DNA of 17,750 nt, taken from positions 1 to 17,750 of the forward strand of contig DYSK01000033.1 of the NCBI GenBank assembly GCA_020718315.1. Direction: 5' to 3'. Both the position numbers and the translations under genes were made by a program. Source of the DNA: Draconibacterium orientale. Lineage in GTDB: Bacteria > Bacteroidota > Bacteroidia > Bacteroidales > UBA12170. The notes beneath the pieces were generated by a model. That model saw nothing but the letters and a program-made list of their open reading frames with translations. It made no database searches and was not told the DNA's origin. Below are positions 7,457-14,642 of this stretch, one piece after another. The stretch's first letter is position 1. The number at the start of each line of letters is the position of its first letter.

Positions 7457-7916
7457 CCAGCAAGGAGAATTGGAATTAAATTGTTATTATAATTTTCTCC
7501 TGGTCAAGATAATAACAATGCCAGACGGCATTGACTATTACATTATCGAAGATCCATTTGGGAAACGTCATTTGATGGAAGCGGGACCTTATAAGTCGTA
7601 CGATTTTAAAATTGGCGAATCTGTGGAAATACGAATCGACAAAATTAATTGCAAAGGAAAAGTTTTCTTTGAGCCAAAACATCCCCGCTATGGACTTGGA
7701 TCTACGGTAAAGGTTGAATTTTTGGGTCATACCAGCGAATTGGATAAGTTTGATGAAGAACGACAGATGCTTTTGGTGAAAGATCCGGATGGAAATGAAA
7801 CAAGCATTCGTACCGTAAACGAAGCTCAAAGATCCACCGAATTTACAACCGATTTCATCTATTGCGAAGTGTATAAAATTAGTAAAGGGCGGCTGGAATT
7901 GCGTCAGATAGGATAG
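7431..7916 (+). CDS. S1-like/OB-fold protein, function unknown
   Basis: A 161-residue protein, cytoplasmic by sequence. Residues about 20-100 are rich in beta strands with an S1/cold-shock-like pattern: LLVKI...PDGIDYYIIEDPFGKRHLM, then FKIGESVEIRIDKINCKGKVFFEPKHPRYGLG, which resembles the OB-fold repeats of RNA-binding proteins. The rest (about 100-161) is a second beta-rich segment. I recognise it as the kind of conserved Bacteroidota hypothetical protein with an S1-like segment, but no function is known to me; RNA binding is inference. The ATG at 7431 is used because the strand pattern begins near residue 12; a GTG at 7449 is an alternative. The start sits five bases after a terminator T-run, so its transcription must come from read-through or a promoter not recognised. 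Its stop is three bases before the TTG of the RelA/SpoT gene, so the two are probably translationally coupled. Confidence 0.65.
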   Translation: MGASEYVNNQQGELELNCYYNFLLVKIITMPDGIDYYIIEDPFGKRHLMEAGPYKSYDFKIGESVEIRIDKINCKGKVFFEPKHPRYGLGSTVKVEFLGHTSELDKFDEERQMLLVKDPDGNETSIRTVNEAQRSTEFTTDFIYCEVYKISKGRLELRQIG

Positions 7917-7919
7917 TGA

Positions 7920-10061
7920 TTGGAAAACAAACTCATCGAATACAAAAAGTATCTTGAGGAAATTCAAGGCATCGAAAATGTGCTCTTGTTCGAAAAAGCT
8001 TGGCAAAGCATCTTGCCCGTCGATTCAACAAGAGAGGAACGTTTGAACGAGGTTTTAGATATCTTGGTTTCCGAACTCAATACTTTTTCCAATACGTTGA
8101 TAAGTGCCGTTTTTATTGTTGGGACAGAAAAATTGCCCGAAAAAAAATATATACTCGATCATTTTAGCGAATCCATTTGGCGAATTATCGAAGGAAGCAA
8201 TAATATCAAGAATCTAAAAACCGACAAAGCAAGAAGTCAGCCCGATTTCCATCGACAGTTGATTCTTTCGGTTTCGAACGATATGCGTGCGGTTTTGATT
8301 CAATTGGCCATTCATCTTCAAAAGTTGCGAAATTTTGATGCCATCAAGGATTTGGAATCGAAAAATCAATTGCTTAACCTGATGGATGCCGTGTATATTC
8401 CAATCGCTCACCGCTTGGGGTTTTATAAGATGAAGTCTGAAATGGAAGATCTGGTACTGCAAAAGCGAGAACCCGAAATTTATTTTGGAATCAAACAGAA
8501 GCTCATCGAAAGCGAGAAACAACGACAGGAAATAATTCGGGAATTTTTGGAACCCATAGTGGACGAATTGAACAAACACAAACTGGCTTTTCATATCAAA
8601 AGTCGGCTAAAATCGATCAATTCTATTTTCATGAAAATGAAAAATCAGGACATTCCTTTCGAGAAAGTGTTCGATTTATGGGCTATTCGAATCATTCTAA
8701 ACAGCGAAACGAAGATGGAGAAGGCTGATTGTTGGCATGCTTATTCGGTCGTTACCAATACATACAAACCCAATTTGAGTCGCCTTCGCGATTGGATTAC
8801 GGTTCCTAAAAGTACAGGCTACGAATCTTTGCATGTCACTGTAGAAGATACCTATAAACGCGACGTGGAAGTGCAGATTCGTACCAATAGGATGGACGAT
8901 GAGGCCGAAAATGGTTTGGCTGCTCATTGGAAATACAAAGGCGGAAAAATTTCTAGCGGCATAGATGAATGGTTGACTCTTATTCGAAAAGTAATTCAAG
9001 AGGAAGGCATTGTTAGCGGAACTTTTGAAGCCAAAGGAGCAAAGCCGCTGGCAAATGAAATTTTCGTTTTTACGCCACAAGGAGATCTGAAAAAACTCAA
9101 TTTGGGGGCTACAGTACTCGATTTTGCCTACAATATTCATACCGATATTGGTTCTCATTGTACCAACGCCTTGGTGAATGGAAAAATAGTTCCCATCAAA
9201 CATGTTTTGAAGAATGGAGACCAGATTCAGATTATCACTTCCAAAAATCAGAAACCAAATGCCGATTGGTTAAAATTTGTTGTATCGAACCGAACAAAAA
9301 TAAGAATCAGAAAGGCACTCGATGAAGAACGACTGAACGAAATAAAGCGAGGAAAAGAAATTCTCGAACGTAGGTTTAAGAATTGGAAAATGGAACTCAG
9401 CCAAGAGGTCATTGCGAAGTTGGTCGATCATTTTAAATTTAAGCAAATTCACGATCTTTTCTTAAATGTTTCGCTCGAAAAACTAGACCCGCTTCAACTA
9501 AAAAAAGTGCTTTTGGATGAAACGCATGATATTGAAAATGAAGAAATAAACATAGTACGCGAAGGAAATGTTTCCAACGAAATTCAGGAAGAAAAACTGG
9601 AAAAATCGAGTTCCGAAATTTTAGTTGTCGATCAGATTGATCACATCCATTATAAATTTGCCCGTTGTTGTAATCCTATTCCCGGCGATGCCATTTTTGG
9701 ATTTGTTACCGTAACCAAAGGGATAACCATTCACCGAAAATCCTGTTCAAACGCCAAATCGATGAAAGAGCGATTTCCATACCGAATTATCTTGGCTACT
9801 TGGAAGAGTCAAAAACAAAAACTCGACTTTAAGACTTCCATAAGTATTCAAGGAATTGATGAAGTGGGACTGTTGAACAGAGTAACGCAGGTTATATCCA
9901 ACGATTTACGAATCAATATCTTAAGCTCTAAATTTCAAACTGTGGGCAGTAATTTTTCAGGACAGATAAAAGTTTTTGTACACGATTTGGAGCAACTTGA
10001 TTTGCTGATTGATAAACTGAAGAAAGTGCATGGAATTGAGCATGTTTATCGAAAAGATTAA
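7920..10061 (+). CDS. Long RelA/SpoT homologue with degenerate hydrolase domain
   Basis: A 713-residue (p)ppGpp enzyme of the long RSH class. The N-terminal pseudo-hydrolase (about 20-170) lacks the HD signature: where hydrolases have LLHDVVED it reads SAVFIVG (62-68), and KLADRLHNMRTL is replaced by QLAIHLQKLRNF. The synthetase domain looks intact: R229 and K231 in SRLKSINSIFMKM, D252 in FDLWAIRI, G300-Y301 and H305 in TGYESLH, and E317 in VEVQIRT. The loop that is acidic (ExDD) in synthetase-only RelA is basic here (RLRD, 288-291), as in bifunctional Rel. TGS (about 380-440), the zinc-finger-like region (C583-C584, H605, C609) and ACT (about 640-713) follow, so ribosome-linked regulation is likely. 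Start is TTG at 7920; the preceding in-frame codon is a stop and no ATG occurs before residue 122. Probably a synthetase only; a separate Rel/SpoT hydrolase elsewhere would be needed. Confidence 0.9.
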   Translation: MENKLIEYKKYLEEIQGIENVLLFEKAWQSILPVDSTREERLNEVLDILVSELNTFSNTLISAVFIVGTEKLPEKKYILDHFSESIWRIIEGSNNIKNLKTDKARSQPDFHRQLILSVSNDMRAVLIQLAIHLQKLRNFDAIKDLESKNQLLNLMDAVYIPIAHRLGFYKMKSEMEDLVLQKREPEIYFGIKQKLIESEKQRQEIIREFLEPIVDELNKHKLAFHIKSRLKSINSIFMKMKNQDIPFEKVFDLWAIRIILNSETKMEKADCWHAYSVVTNTYKPNLSRLRDWITVPKSTGYESLHVTVEDTYKRDVEVQIRTNRMDDEAENGLAAHWKYKGGKISSGIDEWLTLIRKVIQEEGIVSGTFEAKGAKPLANEIFVFTPQGDLKKLNLGATVLDFAYNIHTDIGSHCTNALVNGKIVPIKHVLKNGDQIQIITSKNQKPNADWLKFVVSNRTKIRIRKALDEERLNEIKRGKEILERRFKNWKMELSQEVIAKLVDHFKFKQIHDLFLNVSLEKLDPLQLKKVLLDETHDIENEEINIVREGNVSNEIQEEKLEKSSSEILVVDQIDHIHYKFARCCNPIPGDAIFGFVTVTKGITIHRKSCSNAKSMKERFPYRIILATWKSQKQKLDFKTSISIQGIDEVGLLNRVTQVISNDLRINILSSKFQTVGSNFSGQIKVFVHDLEQLDLLIDKLKKVHGIEHVYRKD

Positions 10062-10069
10062 CCGCAATT

Positions 10070-11680
10070 TTACAACTCCTTTTCTTGCATAAGTCGATAA
10101 ACCGGGTAGGGAAAATAATAATTTCCCCATTGTGGAACCAAATATCTGTCCAAAAAATTCCATTTTAACAATCCGTCATCCGATTCTGGTTCTAATAAAT
10201 AGGAGGCTAAACTTCCCAATTTTTGCCGAATTGGAACATAATAAGTTCCTACATTAAATTTTATTTTTTCAACTACAAAATCGCCTTTAATTTCATTCAG
10301 ATAATGTCCCTGATTTAAACGAGCTTTGGGTTTTAAATCGCTGATTTTAAACTGTTCAACTTCCAATTCAATATCTTCCTTCAATCGACTTATTTCAATT
10401 CCATGAAGTTTGAGAAGTGAAATAATTTCTTGATCTTCAAAATCCAACAAATAAGCAAAAGGATAGGCCGTTTGTACAGTGGCGTAGTAATCGGCTATGT
10501 AAGGCACAGAAACATTCACCTGATTATCGGTTTTTTGATATTGTATTCTGCCATTGTCATCTTTTACAGCTTTTACCTCGAAAGTCATTATTTGTTCAGG
10601 TTTTGGTGTGGGTCGGCCTTCGTATTTTAAAGCAAATGAATCTACTTCCATTGCATTTTGGTTTCTATTTAAACTATGCGCATCGGCTTGAGCAATTAGT
10701 TCCTTTATTTCGTCTTTATTTGCCGAGGCATAATCCAAAATGGATAAAAGCAAATTGTAACTACCCAAAACGCGTGATTTGTAATCGGCATACACATAGT
10801 TTTCGTTCAATATGGACAAGCGATTTCGAAGTCCCACATAATTAGTCATGTAGCGAGGTTCAGAAGCATACGAAATCCATCCTTTTGATGGATCAATTCG
10901 ATCAATGAATTCGCCATAAAAACAATTTAAGGTGTGGTATTTATCGCGCAGGGTTTCCGAAACTTGTGGCATCATTTTATCGCGCATATAGTTGATCAAA
11001 TTTCGACTGCCATTTGGATTCATTTGCCATGTAAAGGTGACAGGTTCAACATGATAAGAACCATTTGTTGTGTGCATATCTACCACAATTGCCGGATCCC
11101 AAACCGTGTATATTTTTCCAACTACCGCGCGCATTTCGGGAGTTTCCAATTTCATTGCATCGCGATTGATATCCAAAAATTGTCCATTCTGTCTTTCTCC
11201 TACCGATTTTGGTCCGTTTTGATTGGTGCGGTTCAGTTCGCTCATTTTATCATTTCCGTCCGCATTCAAATCAGGTACAATCAAAACAATTAGATTTTTA
11301 AAAAAATCGCTCTTCGGATTTTTCAACAGATCACGTACAAGTGCTTGGGTAGCTTCTTTTCCTTCTACTTCGCCACTGTGAATATTGGCTTGAATATAAA
11401 CCACCAGCCGGGAATCATTTTTTAGATTCTGAACCGATTTTACTATCGGATTTGCCAAAATAAGCATCGGAATTGGTTTGCCTTCGGTGGTGTTGCCAAT
11501 CGTTTCCGATCGTAAATAAGGCGAGTTTTTATCCAATTCATTCACAAAATGGAGTACTTCCTGATGACTCGAGGTTTTGGTATAATCCGATGCTTCGGCC
11601 ACTGTAAGCAGGTTTGATTGAGCCAAAGCAGAAATATTAAAAAATAGGAGCGTGCTCAGTAGAGCAATTTGGTTTTTCAT
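10070..11680 (-). CDS. Secreted M14-family zinc carboxypeptidase
   Basis: A 536-residue exported metallopeptidase. A signal peptide is clear: MKNQ, a hydrophobic core, and a cut after SALA (A20/Q21), so it acts in the periplasm or outside the cell. The M14 zinc ligands are visible: H101 and E104 in IHSGEVEGKEA and H203 in VVDMHTTNGSYH. NRD (172-174) corresponds to the substrate-carboxylate-binding Asn-Arg region, and E293 in RLSILNENY is the candidate general base. Residues about 340-536 form a C-terminal extension rich in beta strands with no motif I recognise. It probably trims peptides or modified amino-acid chains; substrate unknown. The gene faces the RSH gene tail to tail with eight bases between stops and no terminator. 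It has its own -7 element at 11703-11710. A stand-alone gene. Confidence 0.88.
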   Translation of the reverse strand: MKNQIALLSTLLFFNISALAQSNLLTVAEASDYTKTSSHQEVLHFVNELDKNSPYLRSETIGNTTEGKPIPMLILANPIVKSVQNLKNDSRLVVYIQANIHSGEVEGKEATQALVRDLLKNPKSDFFKNLIVLIVPDLNADGNDKMSELNRTNQNGPKSVGERQNGQFLDINRDAMKLETPEMRAVVGKIYTVWDPAIVVDMHTTNGSYHVEPVTFTWQMNPNGSRNLINYMRDKMMPQVSETLRDKYHTLNCFYGEFIDRIDPSKGWISYASEPRYMTNYVGLRNRLSILNENYVYADYKSRVLGSYNLLLSILDYASANKDEIKELIAQADAHSLNRNQNAMEVDSFALKYEGRPTPKPEQIMTFEVKAVKDDNGRIQYQKTDNQVNVSVPYIADYYATVQTAYPFAYLLDFEDQEIISLLKLHGIEISRLKEDIELEVEQFKISDLKPKARLNQGHYLNEIKGDFVVEKIKFNVGTYYVPIRQKLGSLASYLLEPESDDGLLKWNFLDRYLVPQWGNYYFPYPVYRLMQEKEL

Positions 11681-11702
11681 CCTAGGATAATTTTGGTTTG
11701 TG

Positions 11703-11710
11703 CAAATGTA
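11703..11710 (-). promoter_or_regulatory. Bacteroidota -7 element before the M14 peptidase gene
   Basis: On the minus strand this reads TACATTTG, an exact TAnnTTTG match, 22 bases upstream of the ATG at 11680. The -33 part is not clear. The 87-bp gap holds no terminator for the upstream DUF2279 gene. Confidence 0.5.
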
Positions 11711-11767
11711 ATCAAGAGATTGGAAAATGAAACTGGAATGATTGAAATTTTAGTCGGCAAGCTCAAT

Positions 11768-12694
11768 TTAAAAATATAGTGGACGAAAAATGATTCCATT
11801 TTCTTGATTAAATTCCAAGGCAGGAAAAGGAATTTTAATTACGCTGACCACATCCAAAAGCATGTTTAGGAATTCAGACTTTGTTTTAATTTTGCTTAAA
11901 TCTACATCCAACGAGATAAAATACTGCCGTGTTCGATGGAAATAGGGAATAGTCAAATTGCTTTCAACCGCGTTGGAATAAGTGTTTAGCATTCCTTTTG
12001 CGCCATATCCAAAAGCAATATTGAGCCAAGTTGGGATTTTTGTTTTTTCATTCAAAAAGGACGAAATATTGATAGAAAGCCAAATGGTTTGGCCATTGTA
12101 ATCTTTTAGAAGACGCTCTTGAAAATTTTGGCCTAAAACGGCAGGATTGTACTGTGCATATTCACTCGGAAAATAGGAAAATTTAAGCTCGATGCGTTGT
12201 TCGTTCCACAACAATTCTTGCCCGATAAACAAAGCACTTCCGCCGGCATTTGCAGCAAAATCGCTCTCCGAAAATCCCCAATTGGAAGAAAAACCGTCTA
12301 ATATTTCAACGCTCGACAAAAATGCCACACCCGCTAATCCGCCATAAATAAGGGCTTGTTTTTGAGGCATTCCTGCCCATTTGAAAGCAGAATGCGTACT
12401 TTTTGATAAGTGATAGGCCGTTAAAACGTGTCCCATTTTGTCCATTTGCAGCCACGCTGTAAGGTCGTTGTAGAAGTGAAAATTTGACTGCTCATACTCC
12501 TTGTACCAGAGAAAATACAATCCGGTCATTCCACCAGCATAAGCAGTTCCCGCCAATGCAATCGTGGGAATTAATCGGGGATTTCGGGCTTTAAGCGTAT
12601 CCTGAGCATGCGTTTGGATGCTTGCAAAAAGAAAAAAAACAAGCAAAAAGTTTGTTGTAAAACGTATTCCTACTTGTTGCTTGCCTAATTTCAT
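11768..12694 (-). CDS. DUF2279 family envelope protein
   Basis: A 308-residue exported protein. The N-terminus has a Lys/Arg-containing region, a hydrophobic stretch (FLLVFFLFASIQ) and a cleavage-like THAQ, so a Sec signal peptide is likely. Residues about 40-165 match DUF2279: a hydrophobic segment (IALAGTAYAGGMTGLYFLW), DKMGHVLTAYHLSKS, then EILDGFSSNWGFSESDFAANAGGS. The remainder is beta-rich and ends in Phe (PLYF), typical of Bacteroidota outer-membrane or periplasmic proteins. Function is not known for the family. The ATG at 12694 is taken; a TTG one codon upstream at 12697 is less likely. It starts eight bases after the stop of the mutase gene and is the last gene of that unit. There is no obvious terminator behind it. 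A link to sugar or envelope metabolism is only suggested by this neighbour. Confidence 0.75.
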   Translation of the reverse strand: MKLGKQQVGIRFTTNFLLVFFLFASIQTHAQDTLKARNPRLIPTIALAGTAYAGGMTGLYFLWYKEYEQSNFHFYNDLTAWLQMDKMGHVLTAYHLSKSTHSAFKWAGMPQKQALIYGGLAGVAFLSSVEILDGFSSNWGFSESDFAANAGGSALFIGQELLWNEQRIELKFSYFPSEYAQYNPAVLGQNFQERLLKDYNGQTIWLSINISSFLNEKTKIPTWLNIAFGYGAKGMLNTYSNAVESNLTIPYFHRTRQYFISLDVDLSKIKTKSEFLNMLLDVVSVIKIPFPALEFNQENGIIFRPLYF

Positions 12695-12702
12695 CAAAAA
12701 GT

Positions 12703-14049
12703 TTATTCTTTGAATTTATTTATTATTTCCGTCGATTCGCGAACAATTTTCTCCAGCAATTCGGTTGTTTTGGCTTCGGCCAAAAACCGAAGATAGGGTT
12801 CTGTATTCGATTGGCGGATATTCAGCCACCAATCGGGAAATTCAATTCGATATCCATCAAAATCATAAAAAGCATCCGGTATGCCAATTTGCTTAAAATG
12901 AGCGATAACAGCATCCATGGCTTCTTGTTTTTTTTCTAATTTAAAATTTATTTCACCCGAGTTCTTGTACACTTCAATTTGTTTGATGAGCTGCGAAAAA
13001 CTGATTCCTTGTTTTTTAAAATCGCTCAGAATGTTCAAGACGTAGCTGGCTGCAAGGAGTCCCGAATCGGAAAAATAAAACTCTTTAAAATAATAATGGC
13101 CGGCCAATTCTCCTCCAAACAACCCATCAATTTCGCGCAATTTTAAAGCCGCGTAGGCTCGCCCAACACGCCACATATGCATTTCGCCATTGAATGTAGA
13201 AATGTACTCTCCAACTGCTTTTGAGGTGCGAATATCTTGTAATACGCGAACGCCTTTTGTTTTTTCTTTTAAAAAATGATTGGCCAATAAAGAAATAATT
13301 AAATCGGGCGAAATAAACCGCGAATTTTCGTCCACAAACATAACCCGATCTGCATCTCCATCAAAAATCACACCCACATCGGCCTTGGTGTCCTGAACAA
13401 GTTTTTGAATGTCCACAATATTCTCAGCAACCAACGGATTGGCTTCGTGATTTGGAAAAGTGCCGTCCAATTCTTCATATATATAATGGGCAGCTTCTCC
13501 CAATATGGAACGAATAAATAAGCCGGCCATTCCATTTGAAACGTCAACTGCAATATCTAAGTTCGAAATATCTTTCAGTTTACTTTTTTGAAAAACAAGA
13601 TAATCAGTGCGAAAATCATATGAAATAATCTTTCCACTTATTGATTCGGCTTTCGGCATTTGAGCAGAAATCAATTGCTCCAATTCGCTTAATCCACTGT
13701 CGTAACCAACTGGCAGGGCATTTGTTCTGGATACTTTTAAACCATTGTATTCGGCCGGATTGTGCGAAGCAGTAATCATTACCGATGCATCAAAACCATA
13801 TTGAGCGGTTCCCCAATAGATCATAGGAGTTGTAGCCAATCCTGCATCATAAACATCTGCACCACTGTCCATAATTCCTTTCGTAAGGGATTCGAATATT
13901 TCAGGCGAAGAAGTTCGAACATCGCGTCCGACCAATATTTTTTTTGTTTTTAAAAGCTGAGGAAGAAAAAAACCAATTTTATAAACATCTTCTTTGTTAA
14001 AATCGCGATTGTAAACACCGCGAATGTCATAAGCTTTGAATGCTTTCAT
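12703..14049 (-). CDS. Phosphomannomutase/phosphoglucomutase family enzyme
   Basis: A 448-residue alpha-D-phosphohexomutase, cytoplasmic, interconverting hexose 1- and 6-phosphates for nucleotide-sugar synthesis (envelope polysaccharide, glycosylation). Four domains are recognisable: YDIRGVY at the N-terminus; phosphoserine loop TASHNP with S95; metal loop DGDADR with D230, D232 and D234; sugar loop GGELAGH with E315 and H319; and phosphate-binding RQSNTEP near the C-terminus. One oddity is clear: where Pseudomonas aeruginosa AlgC-type enzymes have TGHS with the active-site His308, this protein reads VGRA with R298 (codon CGA), at the same 17-residue distance before the Glu of the sugar loop. 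Mannose versus glucose preference cannot be read from sequence. It is 13 bases downstream of the 102-aa gene and 8 bases upstream of the DUF2279 gene, so it forms a three-gene unit. The family assignment is firm. Confidence 0.9.
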   Translation of the reverse strand: MKAFKAYDIRGVYNRDFNKEDVYKIGFFLPQLLKTKKILVGRDVRTSSPEIFESLTKGIMDSGADVYDAGLATTPMIYWGTAQYGFDASVMITASHNPAEYNGLKVSRTNALPVGYDSGLSELEQLISAQMPKAESISGKIISYDFRTDYLVFQKSKLKDISNLDIAVDVSNGMAGLFIRSILGEAAHYIYEELDGTFPNHEANPLVAENIVDIQKLVQDTKADVGVIFDGDADRVMFVDENSRFISPDLIISLLANHFLKEKTKGVRVLQDIRTSKAVGEYISTFNGEMHMWRVGRAYAALKLREIDGLFGGELAGHYYFKEFYFSDSGLLAASYVLNILSDFKKQGISFSQLIKQIEVYKNSGEINFKLEKKQEAMDAVIAHFKQIGIPDAFYDFDGYRIEFPDWWLNIRQSNTEPYLRFLAEAKTTELLEKIVRESTEIINKFKE

Positions 14050-14062
14050 TATTTAGTAAATT

Positions 14063-14371
14063 TTAGAGTTTTGTTCCTATTTGAGTCAAGATTTCCCGAA
14101 TGATAGTTTGTTCATAAACGCCACAACGGTCTATATGTTCGCTCATGATAGTTCTAAATGCGGCCGCTTCGGCTTTATTGAGGCTAATTTTATTCTGTTT
14201 TTTTAAATCTTGAAAGCGGTTGATCATTTTTTTTAAAACACGTCCAAGTAAAAAACGAGCCATTAACTCCTTATCAAAATCAGCACAATAGCCACTTTCA
14301 ATGCCAAGCATACATTGAGCCAGTGCCGAAAATTGACTGGCGGTAAGCTCAAGTTTTATTTTATCATTCAT
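14063..14371 (-). CDS. Unknown 102-aa helical protein
   Basis: A 102-residue protein I do not recognise. It is predicted all-helical and charged, with no signal peptide or membrane segment. It contains three Cys (in ALAQCMLG, GYCADFD and DRCGVYE) without a metal-binding spacing. It begins MNDKIKLELTASQF and ends TQIGTKL. It is the first gene of a unit with the phosphohexomutase (13-base gap) and has a -7 element 19 bases upstream of its ATG. Reading frame, start and position support a real gene; no function is offered. Confidence 0.6.
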   Translation of the reverse strand: MNDKIKLELTASQFSALAQCMLGIESGYCADFDKELMARFLLGRVLKKMINRFQDLKKQNKISLNKAEAAAFRTIMSEHIDRCGVYEQTIIREILTQIGTKL

Positions 14372-14390
14372 GGTTTTCGATTAAACTTTG

Positions 14391-14398
14391 CAAATATA
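14391..14398 (-). promoter_or_regulatory. Bacteroidota -7 element before the mutase unit
   Basis: On the minus strand this reads TATATTTG, an exact TAnnTTTG match, 19 bases upstream of the ATG at 14371. No TTG is seen at the expected -33 position. It forms the left end of the 271-bp divergent region shared with rnfB. Confidence 0.5.
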
Positions 14399-14450
14399 TT
14401 CTATCTATCTGATTTATAAAAATTTATAATGATTCTAAAGACAAAATGTA

Positions 14451-14471
14451 ATGTACAGATAATCAGTACAT
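14451..14471. promoter_or_regulatory. 21-bp near-perfect palindrome, operator-like
   Basis: Left arm ATGTACAGAT and right arm ATCAGTACAT flank a single central A at 14461. The arms are reverse complements except for one A-A pair, so 18 of 20 arm positions are symmetric. It lies 53 bases upstream of the -7 element of the mutase unit and about 117 bases upstream of the one for rnfB, in an otherwise gene-free AT-rich region. The shape fits a dimeric regulator's binding site. The regulator and the target gene are unknown. Confidence 0.4.
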
Positions 14472-14587
14472 ATATGAATTTATTTGGTCGAAATATAAAT
14501 TTAAAATATTTATAACTATCACAATATCAGTTTTTTAAATGAATTTTTATTACACCTTAATATATCTTCGCATTCTAAATTTGTTTA

Positions 14588-14595
14588 TACTTTTG
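14588..14595 (+). promoter_or_regulatory. Bacteroidota -7 element before the rnf operon
   Basis: TACTTTTG matches TAnnTTTG and lies 47 bases before the GTG of rnfB. A second match, TAAATTTG, lies just upstream at 14576-14583, so two start points are possible. No good -33 TTG is seen for either. Confidence 0.5.
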
Positions 14596-14607
14596 CAGCA
14601 GGAATTA

Positions 14608-14626
14608 TGGGATAAATAAAATCCCA
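14608..14626 (+). promoter_or_regulatory. Small hairpin in the rnfB leader
   Basis: TGGGAT (14608-14613) pairs with ATCCCA (14621-14626) across a 7-base A-rich loop, between the promoter element and the rnfB start. It has no T-run, so it is not a terminator; it could affect stability or translation of the leader. Its small size makes chance possible. Confidence 0.3.
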
Positions 14627-14642
14627 ATTAAAATCTAGAAAT

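Noticed and set aside
7476..8006. 176-codon open frame on the minus strand
   Set aside because: It lies antisense to the S1-like and RSH genes, which have clear motifs; its Phe/Ile-rich composition is what the complement of such coding DNA gives.
8697..9203. 168-codon open frame on the minus strand
   Set aside because: It is wholly inside the RSH synthetase and TGS domains on the other strand, with no recognisable motif.
14412..14429. Direct repeat ATTTATAA twice, ten bases apart
   Set aside because: The region is so AT-rich that short repeats of this kind are expected by chance.
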